From the NCBI GenBank assembly GCA_045543555.1, contig JAZQMQ010000009.1, positions 145,159 through 209,158 of the forward strand: a DNA stretch of 64,000 nucleotides, read 5' to 3'. Made by a program: the position numbers and the translations under genes. The notes under the pieces are model-generated. The model did not search any database. It was not told the DNA's origin and was given only the letters and a program-made list of their open reading frames with translations. Shown here in pieces: positions 58,619 to 64,000 of this stretch; position 1 is the stretch's first letter; each line of letters begins with the position of its first letter. This DNA comes from Colimorpha_A sp045543555. Its GTDB lineage: Bacteria > Bacillota > Clostridia > Oscillospirales > CAG-272.

Positions 58619-58933
58619 ATGTCAGCTATTAATATAAACAAAAACAATTTCGAATGTCTAAACTCCGATAACAGACCCGTACTTGTGGATTTCTACGCAG
58701 ATTGGTGCGGAGCTTGCCGCTTCATGTCACCCGCGATCGATGAGATCGCAAGGGAAAACCCCGAATATCTGATCGCAAAGGTAAACGTTGACGAAAATCC
58801 CGAGCTGGCAAGACAGTACGGAATAATGAGTCTTCCGACGCTTGCGGTCTTCAAAAACGGCAGAATGGTTCAGCGCAGTGTTGGTGCAAAGCCCAAAAGG
58901 CAAATCTTAAGATTACTTGAGAGCCAGCTGTGA
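58619..58933 (+). CDS. trxA: Thioredoxin with WCGAC active site
   Basis: A 104-residue thioredoxin-fold reductant. The active site reads WCGAC rather than the classical WCGPC, with the surrounding VDFYADWCGACRFM, the cis-Pro in YGIMSLPTLAVFKNG and normal length. The Pro-to-Ala change is known to shift redox potential in thioredoxin-like proteins. RBS AAAGGAAG. The 3' end overlaps the 3' end of the convergent Crp/Fnr gene by 21 bp. With CcdA and the TlpA-like protein nearby, it may supply electrons to extracytoplasmic thiols. Confidence 0.92.
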   Translation: MSAININKNNFECLNSDNRPVLVDFYADWCGACRFMSPAIDEIARENPEYLIAKVNVDENPELARQYGIMSLPTLAVFKNGRMVQRSVGAKPKRQILRLLESQL

Positions 58934-59590
58934 CAAAGCCTTTTTATCGGTAATTCGGACACCCTTTCGGGATATTTCAACAAGTCCTTCGGATGAAAAA
59001 TATTTAAGCATTCTCGAAACTACCTCGCGGGCAGATCCCATATATTTTGCGATCTGCTCGTGAGTGAGTGAAATCGTATCCGATCCGGTTCTCGAGCTTT
59101 CGTCGAGCAGGAATATGGCAAGACGCTTATCCATGCTCATAAATAATATCTGCTGCATGACCCACATAACGTCGGAAAAACGGCTTACAGCCATTTCAAG
59201 TGAGAACATTTTTATCGGAATGCTCCTCTCGGCAATCGCCTTGAACGCGTACCCGGAAACTATAAGACACTCACTGTCGTCCTCCGAATCGACGAACACG
59301 TCAAAGGTTATGCTGTTAAGAACGCAGGACGCGGACAGCATACACATATCTCCCTCGTGCAGACGGTAAAGCGTGATATCCTTCCCTTCGTCCGACATCA
59401 TATATAAACGAAGAGTCCCGCGGCGGACAAGAATAACTCCTGAGCACTCGGTGCTGTCGTGGATATTAACTCCCTTACCGTATGAATAGGCATGGGTATT
59501 ATCGCAAATAAACTGACGGTCAGACTCGGATATCTCACTCCAAAAAGGGAAAATATCCTTAAATATTTCGTAATATTCCAATTTATCCAT
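58913..59590 (-). CDS. Crp/Fnr family transcriptional regulator
   Basis: A 225-residue regulator: N-terminal cyclic-nucleotide-binding-like beta barrel (VILVRRGTLRLYMMSDEGK, ITLYRLHEGDMCMLSASCVL), dimerisation helix, and a C-terminal winged helix (LTHEQIAKYMGSAREVVSRMLKYF; AREVVSR is the recognition-helix core). GDMCMLSASC has two cysteines in the domain that usually binds the effector; no N-terminal Fnr-type four-Cys FeS set is seen. Start ATG 59590 (GCGGAGT upstream). Convergent with trxA and divergent from ccdA. Likely regulates that redox module. Confidence 0.88.
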   Translation of the reverse strand: MDKLEYYEIFKDIFPFWSEISESDRQFICDNTHAYSYGKGVNIHDSTECSGVILVRRGTLRLYMMSDEGKDITLYRLHEGDMCMLSASCVLNSITFDVFVDSEDDSECLIVSGYAFKAIAERSIPIKMFSLEMAVSRFSDVMWVMQQILFMSMDKRLAIFLLDESSRTGSDTISLTHEQIAKYMGSAREVVSRMLKYFSSEGLVEISRKGVRITDKKALSQLALK

Positions 59591-59617
59591 ATTGATACTC
59601 CGCAATTTAGTAAGATC

Positions 59618-59651
59618 ATTATACAACCAATATCAAATTCTGTCAATGACA
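59618..59651 (-). promoter_or_regulatory. Promoter of the Crp/Fnr gene with an overlapping palindrome
   Basis: TTGACA (59646-59641), 17-bp spacer, TATAAT (59623-59618) on the minus strand. The -35 is part of an 11-bp near-palindrome TGTCA-A-TGACA (59641-59651) 17 bp upstream of the divergent ccdA start. Confidence 0.8.
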
Positions 59652-59667
59652 TAAAAGGATACGTATT

Positions 59668-60327
59668 ATGCAATACTTTATAGTTCTTCTTGAGGGTATC
59701 ATAACCTTTATTTCCCCCTGCCTCCTTCCCATGCTTCCTCTTTACGTTTCATATTTTGCAGGAGGCAATGAAAAAAAGACCTCCAAAACCGTTTTGAATG
59801 CTTTGGGGTTCATTCTCGGTTTTACCGTAATATTCGTAATGCTTGGAGCTCTTGCGGGAACTCTTGGCACCTTTTTAAGAGAATACAGCACCGCAGTTAA
59901 CATTGTGTCGGGCGCGATCGTAATATTCTTCGGTCTTCACTTCTTGGGACTGTTTAATCTGAACTTCTTTAAAGGCGGACCCAATGCAAGAACCGACAAT
60001 CTCGGCTTTTTCTCGTCTGTACTGTTCGGTATAGTTTTCTCAATAGGCTGGACTCCATGTGTAGGCGCTTTTCTCGGCTCGGCTCTCATGCTTGCCGCAA
60101 GCAGAGCACACGTTGTTGAAGGCATTCTGATGCTGCTGGCTTATTCACTGGGCCTCGGAATTCCGTTTTTCATCAGTGCGCTGCTTATCGAAAAGCTCAA
60201 GGGTGCTTTCGGATTCATTAAAAAGCACTATAACGTAATTAACATAATCAGCGGATGTCTTCTCGTTGTGATCGGTGTGCTTATGGCAACCGGAATGTTC
60301 GGAGCGGTCATCTCGTATCTATCATAA
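59668..60327 (+). CDS. ccdA: CcdA-type thiol-disulfide membrane transporter
   Basis: A 219-residue, six-span DsbD/CcdA-family protein that moves reducing equivalents from cytoplasmic thioredoxin to extracytoplasmic thioredoxin-like proteins. The two essential Cys motifs are present: FISPCLLPMLPLY in the first span and GWTPCVGAFLG in the fourth. RBS AAAGGATACG. It is 12 bp before the TlpA-like gene. With cytoplasmic TrxA it makes a full transmembrane electron route. No cytochrome c genes are nearby, so the clients are probably other cell-surface disulfides. Confidence 0.92.
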   Translation: MQYFIVLLEGIITFISPCLLPMLPLYVSYFAGGNEKKTSKTVLNALGFILGFTVIFVMLGALAGTLGTFLREYSTAVNIVSGAIVIFFGLHFLGLFNLNFFKGGPNARTDNLGFFSSVLFGIVFSIGWTPCVGAFLGSALMLAASRAHVVEGILMLLAYSLGLGIPFFISALLIEKLKGAFGFIKKHYNVINIISGCLLVVIGVLMATGMFGAVISYLS

Positions 60328-60339
60328 TTGGAGGAAAGT

Positions 60340-61026
60340 ATGAAATCACTTGTTAAATGGGGCCTTTTAACACTCCTGCTTTTAGCGGTAATTATATCAT
60401 CAAGCAACCTATACGACAAATTGACCGAAGATCGCAAGGGCAGCAATCTTGAGCTGAACAACGGATTTTTCGACGAATTTCCCAATAACGATAACGCAAA
60501 CGGAGAAAAAGGAAATGTTGAATCGCCTCCGCAATACGGTACGACAACACCCGAGGTAACTACACCTGAAGTAACGACACCCGAAATTACTACCCCCGAG
60601 CCTGAAAAAACGTTCCCGTCTCCCGACTTTACTGTTCTTGATGAAAACGGAAACAAGGTCAAGCTTTCGGATTTCAGAGGAAAACCCATCGTACTTAATT
60701 TCTGGGCAACCTGGTGTTACTACTGTAAAGAGGAAATGCCGGATTTCAACCGAGCATATAAAAACAATCCCGACGTTACCTTCCTTATGGTAAACGCGAC
60801 CGACAATTCAAGTGAAACAGTATCAAAAGCGAAGAAATACGTAAGCGATAACGGATTTTCTTTCCCGATATTTTTCGATACCGAACAGAAGGCTATAAAC
60901 GCATACCATGTCAGCGGATTCCCGACAACATATTTTCTTGACGAAAACGGTACCATCGTTGCCCGTGCGGTCGGTATGATAGATTATGACACGCTCATGA
61001 CGGGTATCGGAATGATTACGAATTAA
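60340..61026 (+). CDS. TlpA/ResA-like membrane-anchored thioredoxin
   Basis: A 228-residue protein with an N-terminal membrane anchor (about residues 3-22), an acidic/Thr-Pro-Glu linker (about 35-90, TTPEVTTPEVTTPEITTPE) and a C-terminal thioredoxin domain with active site WCYYC in LNFWATWCYYCKEEMPDF and FPTTYFLDENG (cis-Pro). Start ATG 60340 follows GGAGGAAAGT exactly. It is the extracytoplasmic acceptor expected for CcdA, encoded 12 bp upstream. The same linker type occurs in other surface proteins of this window. Confidence 0.9.
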   Translation: MKSLVKWGLLTLLLLAVIISSSNLYDKLTEDRKGSNLELNNGFFDEFPNNDNANGEKGNVESPPQYGTTTPEVTTPEVTTPEITTPEPEKTFPSPDFTVLDENGNKVKLSDFRGKPIVLNFWATWCYYCKEEMPDFNRAYKNNPDVTFLMVNATDNSSETVSKAKKYVSDNGFSFPIFFDTEQKAINAYHVSGFPTTYFLDENGTIVARAVGMIDYDTLMTGIGMITN

Positions 61027-61056
61027 TAAAAATATAAAAACCTCATTCAAAAAAAC

Positions 61057-61105
61057 GCCCTGACCGTATAAAAGTCCTAATTTAAGGCAAAAATACGGTC
61101 AGGGC
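61057..61105 (+). terminator. Terminator after the TlpA-like gene
   Basis: GCCCTGACCGTAT (61057-61069) pairs perfectly with ATACGGTCAGGGC (61093-61105); AATTATTTTTTG follows. Confidence 0.82.
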
Positions 61106-61136
61106 AAATTATTTTTTGTGAAAGGATGTTACCATA

Positions 61137-61871
61137 ATGAATTACAGTCAAAAAAGAACCCTTATAGGAAGGATCGTTTATATCGGGCTGACGCTCATGG
61201 CGGTTACCGTGCTTTGCGTGACGATGTTTGTTTTTTTCGGAAGCTATAAGGAATCGGGAAAAAACAAGCTTCCGCCCGTAACCGAGCCCAATAGCCAAAA
61301 ACCTCATGTCACAACGCAGAAGGGCGATGATGAGCGTCTTCCCGAGGTGACCACCAAGCCCGAGGAAAGCGACAAGCCCACCGTCGTTCCCCCTCCCGAA
61401 AAGGATTGGACTAATGAGGTTCTTACAATGCCTGTTGAGGGCACCGTAATGAAAAAACACGATCTTTTAAATGCAGTCTATTCCGCCACCATGAACGACT
61501 ACAGGGTTCATAAGGGCATCGATATCGAATGTTCAATTGGCGACGACGTGCTTTGCGTTGCTTACGGAACGGTCGTTTCGGTAGGGTTGGATCCCTTCAT
61601 GGGCTGCACAGTTACCATCGACCACGGAGACGGACTTGTTTCGGTATATAAAAATCTGAACACCGAGCTTCCCGAAAATATTAAAGCGGGCGAGGAAATT
61701 TTTGAAGGAGACGTGATCGGTTCGGTCGGTGAAAGTGCAATTGTAGAAATTGCCGACGAGCCTCACCTCCATTTTGAGTTAAACCTTGACGGAGCGTCAG
61801 TGGACCCATTGGATTTCTTCGATTATAAGCCCACCCTTTCCCCCGAGGATAACGAAAGCATAGGAAAATAA
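61137..61871 (+). CDS. SpoIIQ-like M23 (LytM) membrane metallopeptidase
   Basis: A 244-residue protein: N-terminal membrane span (about residues 12-34), a Thr/Pro/Glu/Lys linker to about 90, and an M23 domain (about 100-235). Zinc-site motifs are intact: VHKGIDIE (HxxxD) and PHLHFEL (HxH). The small size, single span and NDYRVHKGIDI context recall SpoIIQ of clostridia, which partners SpoIIIAH across the sporulating septum and, unlike the Bacillus version, keeps its zinc ligands. It could also be a vegetative endopeptidase. Monocistronic, between two terminators. Confidence 0.8.
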   Translation: MNYSQKRTLIGRIVYIGLTLMAVTVLCVTMFVFFGSYKESGKNKLPPVTEPNSQKPHVTTQKGDDERLPEVTTKPEESDKPTVVPPPEKDWTNEVLTMPVEGTVMKKHDLLNAVYSATMNDYRVHKGIDIECSIGDDVLCVAYGTVVSVGLDPFMGCTVTIDHGDGLVSVYKNLNTELPENIKAGEEIFEGDVIGSVGESAIVEIADEPHLHFELNLDGASVDPLDFFDYKPTLSPEDNESIGK

Positions 61872-61878
61872 CGTAAAA

Positions 61879-61927
61879 ACGGATCAATCGCCAAGCTTAT
61901 CGTAATGAAGCTTGGCGATTGATCCGT
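61879..61927. terminator. Terminator after the M23 gene
   Basis: 20-bp perfect inverted repeat (61879-61898 with 61908-61927, loop ATCGTAATG); serves both directions. Confidence 0.85.
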
Positions 61928-61939
61928 TTTGAAATTTAA

Positions 61940-62275
61940 TCATTAATGAAGGTGTATCCGCAGTTATCTCTCATTGCGGAGAGAGTAAACGTTGCGCCCG
62001 CGGTGGGCTTTACAGCGACTCTGACAACGCCCATGTACATTTTTCTGATTGGGCTGGTAACAGGCACGTGGTCGGTATTATCCGAGCCGGTGCCGACAAG
62101 CGTTGCATTTGATGATGCCGAGAACGCACAGACGCTCGCGAAGGAATTTATAGGTCAGCTCTCTGCCTCCGAACCAAGCATTCGTGTCGACATCCTTGTC
62201 TCTTGCACGGCTTAGCGTCGGGTCGGTATCGAAAAGCCAATCCCTTGTGGTGCCTGTGCCATAATAATGCTCCTT
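61940..62275 (-). pseudogene. Frameshifted C-terminal remnant of a surface-type protein
   Basis: On the minus strand, two overlapping frames encode consecutive homologous-looking stretches: TTRDWLFDTDPTLSRARD, DTNAWFGGRELTYKFL, then after a shift near 62135 ASVCAFSASSNATLVGTG, HVPVTSPIRKMYMGVVRVAV, FTLSAMRDNCGYTFIND ending at TAA near 61942. No start, signal peptide or single frame joins them. It resembles the beta-rich C-terminal end of an exported protein, comparable in style to the remnant at 21866. Family unknown. Confidence 0.5.
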
Positions 62276-62392
62276 AGAAACAATATTTATGATGATATTT
62301 TACCAACAATCGCACTCAATGTTAATCAGGGCAGTAAAAAATGGGCTCAAAAAAAGTTTTTTCAAATAAAATAACATTTTTTAAAAAAGGTA

Positions 62393-62421
62393 TTGACAAA
62401 ACAAAACCTTTGTGTTATAAT
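62393..62421 (+). promoter_or_regulatory. Promoter of the tRNA-Met/tRNA-Glu pair
   Basis: TTGACA (62393-62398), 17-bp spacer, TATAAT (62416-62421), 24 bp before tRNA-Met. Confidence 0.9.
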
Positions 62422-62445
62422 TTTAAGGCTTTCGCAAGAAAGTAT

Positions 62446-62522
62446 GGCGGAGTAGCTCAGTTGGCTAGAGCAATCGGTTCATACCCGATAGGTCATGGGT
62501 TCAAGTCCAATCTCCGCTACCA
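62446..62522 (+). tRNA. tRNA-Met (anticodon CAT, elongator)
   Basis: Full cloverleaf with encoded CCA. Acceptor GGCGGAG/CTCCGCT, D-arm AGCTCAGTTGG, anticodon stem-loop ATCGG-TTCATAC-CCGAT (CAT) and T-loop GGTTCAAGTCC. The paired first acceptor position rules out the initiator type; a tRNA-Ile2 (lysidine) cannot be fully excluded. Confidence 0.95.
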
Positions 62523-62550
62523 AAAGCCTTCGGTAACCCCGAAGGCTTTG
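62523..62550 (+). other. Spacer hairpin between the two tRNAs
   Basis: AAAGCCTTCGG-TAAC-CCCGAAGGCTTT-like stem fills the whole spacer. It lacks a T-run long enough for a terminator and is more likely a processing element. Confidence 0.6.
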
Positions 62551-62553
62551 TAA

Positions 62554-62628
62554 GGCCCGGTGGTCAAGCGGCTAAGACACCGCCCTTTCACGGCGGTAAC
62601 ACGGGTTCGATTCCCGTCCGGGTCACCA
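62554..62628 (+). tRNA. tRNA-Glu (anticodon TTC)
   Basis: Complete tRNA with encoded CCA. Anticodon stem-loop CCGCC-CTTTCAC-GGCGG gives TTC; T-arm GGGTTCGATTCCC; acceptor GGCCCGG/CCGGGTC. Confidence 0.95.
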
Positions 62629-62633
62629 AACGT

Positions 62634-62679
62634 AACAAATCCGAACTATTTCGTAAATCGAAATTGGTTCGGATTTGTT
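62634..62679 (+). terminator. Terminator after tRNA-Glu
   Basis: AACAAATCCGAAC/GTTCGGATTTGTT 13-bp perfect arms followed by TTTTTATAT. Confidence 0.87.
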
Positions 62680-62702
62680 TTTTATATCTAATATGCGCAA
62701 GC

Positions 62703-62736
62703 GAGGCAGGTTTTTGCAACCTGCCTCTGCTTTTTT
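62703..62736 (+). terminator. Second, orphan terminator
   Basis: GAGGCAGG/CCTGCCTC 8-bp stem followed by a T6 run, 24 bp beyond the tRNA-Glu terminator. It has no gene of its own. The rest of 62737-63060 shows no convincing gene. Confidence 0.65.
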
Positions 62737-63059
62737 ATAAAAGACCGCTTTCAAAAAATGATTTTTGGGGTCAGGGGTTTTATACGTTTGTTCACTCCAC
62801 GGAATTTTGATTTCGAAAAGCTTTGTTTCAAAGCCGATGCTTGAAAGTTTATCTGCAAAAGGTCTTGCATAATGACTACCCTGCGCGACCGTGGTATTGC
62901 TAACTGCAACGGAAAGGATACGCTTTCCGTTAGAGGGCAAAATTCTATGAAGGTTGCCTTTCGTCGTCTTATGATTTGCGGTATAATTTCTTGTGGTTCT
63001 CCGGAAGATTACCAACAGGAGATACAAGGTTACGTTGCCCTGCCGATCATTGCCGCCAA

Positions 63060-64000
63060 TGCGATGAATTGTCAATCTAAGTGCAACACTTTTTTACAGA
63101 AAGTTCAAACAAATCGGAAGGTTTTTTGAAACCTAAAACCTTTTTAGGCCTGGCGTTGATCAACGCCAGGTTCTTTTTTAATGTAGATGGACTGACACGA
63201 GAAAGATTCCTTCCTTTTGGGTAAAATTCTCTTAATAATCCGTTAAGGTTCTCGTTTGTTCCCTTTTGCCAAGCACAGTATGGATCTGCGAAGAACACGT
63301 CGCAGTTTAACTGCTCCTCTATGTATTTCCAATTAGCGAACTCCGTTCCTCTGTCACAGGTTATACTTTTGACCGCTTCGCTCGGCAGCTCCTTCAATGC
63401 AGACACAATGGCGCGCGCCATTGTGTCTGCATTGCGGTTTGGTATCTTAATTGCTATGTAAAATCTCGTCATTCGCTCTGCTAATGTTGCAAAGCATACT
63501 TTAGATTTACCTCTGCCTGATACAACCGTATCTGCTTCCCAATGACCGAACTCAAGGCGTTTATACACGCTTTTATCGCGTTTTCTTATGGATTTACCAA
63601 GGTTGAATTTGCCGCGTGTTTCCTTCTAGCCGCGGCTTTTTCCTTTTCTTCTTAGTACTTTCAGATTAACATCAATGTACTTCTCATATATCCAACGGTA
63701 TATTGTCCGTGTAGAAGGCATTTCAAGCTCGCATGGCGTGAACGATATCTGCTCCGGTGACCATGTTTCTATTAACCGTTCCTTTATGTAATCTAACTTC
63801 TCAGGATCTTGAAACATCCCTCTGTGACAGTACGATCTTCTTAATAAATATTTCTTTTGAGCTGTGTGCGGGTAATATGTAGGTATGTCGTACATGTGTG
63901 TGAAGTTCCTGTTCAGCTCACGTGAAATGGTACTGACATTTCTTCCCATCAATTCTGCAATTTTTCGATAACTGTAGCCTTTTTTGTAATATTCCCGTAG
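63060..64000 (-). mobile_element. IS30-family insertion sequence (partial, transposase with a premature TAG)
   Basis: The minus strand encodes an IS30-type transposase entering from beyond base 64000. An N-terminal helix-turn-helix (KKGYSYRKIAELMGRNVSTI, SRELNRNF) and the part to about residue 125 (IKERLIETWSPEQISFT, RTIYRWIYEKYIDVN) are intact, then an in-frame TAG at 63628-63626 follows KGKSRG. The same frame continues with the DDE core (LEFGHWEADTVVSGRGK, ITCDRGTEFANW, PYCAWQKGTNENLNGLLREF) to the stop at 63077. A probable terminal repeat (CAATCTAAGTGCAACACTTTT) starts near 63074. Unless the TAG is suppressed the copy is inactive. Confidence 0.88.

Noticed and set aside
59641..59651. TGTCAATGACA as a second copy of the trxA operator
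   Set aside because: The half-sites are in the opposite arrangement (TGTCA..TGACA versus TGAC..GTCA) and it coincides with the -35 TTGACA of the regulator gene, so it may be chance. Listed only as an overlapping palindrome.
62623..63075. A 150-codon minus-strand frame between tRNA-Glu and the IS30 end
   Set aside because: It reads through the tRNA-Glu terminator and the tRNA 3' end, lacks an RBS and resembles no family.
63068..64000. Full insertion sequence with both ends
   Set aside because: Only the transposase-3' end is inside the window; the other terminus and any target duplication cannot be seen.

Overview
The window reads as chromosome of a low-to-mid GC Gram-positive anaerobe of class Clostridia, probably an uncultured gut lineage. 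Evidence: a single-chain pyruvate:ferredoxin oxidoreductase, the clostridial sporulation block hup-rqcP-yabP-yabQ-divIC, a SpoIIQ-like M23 protein, HprK, IreB, DivIVA, RqcH/RqcP, and many textbook TTGACA-N17-TATAAT promoters. No prophage, CRISPR array or rRNA operon was seen.

Layout. 0-5 kb (minus): dprA-topA, a TrmH-type rRNA methylase and infC-rpmI-rplT behind a structured leader; infC appears to start at AUA. 5-10 kb: small membrane protein, DivIVA, UPF0371, then an 880-bp gap holding a strong candidate structured RNA and a divergent tiny transcription unit, followed by two acetyltransferases. 10-10.7 kb: a scar joining a 5'-truncated glycyl-radical-activase gene to a frameshifted HsdS fragment. 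10.8-16.6 kb: PFOR, ThuA-like protein, acyltransferase. 16.8-20.8 kb (plus): hup-rqcP-yabP-yabQ-divIC, a beta-lactamase-fold pseudoenzyme and ispE. 20.9-22.6 kb: gene scraps, an H-type pseudoknot-like repeat, and a tRNA-Leu gene whose 5' end is duplicated around a 186-bp palindromic insert. 22.7-28.2 kb: a phosphodiesterase/transporter/oxidoreductase cluster (one member decayed), a phosphoribosyltransferase, a MITE-like repeat and a frameshifted lipoprotein.

28.3-49.1 kb is a long minus-strand housekeeping stretch in tight operons: ireB-ribF-(catalytically degenerate PBP5 homologue)-truB-recD2-comFC-(actin-like ATPase)-GNAT-rqcH-hprK, a 1040-residue membrane-anchored extracellular protein, and (SbcD-like)-hyp-walJ-rlmH-(WG repeat)-(TPE-repeat protein)-nfo-tadA. 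49.2-51 kb (plus): rbfA-nrnA. 51-55 kb: BspA-type LRR lipoprotein, a Gfo/Idh dehydrogenase and two broken genes. 55-58.5 kb: lysC, an SGNH hydrolase and a PfkB kinase. 58.5-61 kb: a compact thiol-redox module (thioredoxin, a Crp/Fnr regulator, CcdA and a TlpA-like thioredoxin) with a perfect palindrome at the class II activator position of the thioredoxin promoter. 61-64 kb: the SpoIIQ-like protein, a surface-protein remnant, tRNA-Met, tRNA-Glu and an IS30 element running off the right edge with a nonsense codon.

Themes: at least ten broken genes are spread among intact operons; two independent penicillin-fold proteins have lost their active sites; Thr-Pro-Glu linkers recur in most surface-exposed proteins; and several RNA-level controls are suggested (AUA start, an SD-sequestering hairpin before yabP, a pseudoknot over an RBS, the large structured RNA). 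The structured RNA near 8.1-8.6 kb, the interrupted tRNA-Leu locus and the redox module are the best candidates for something new.
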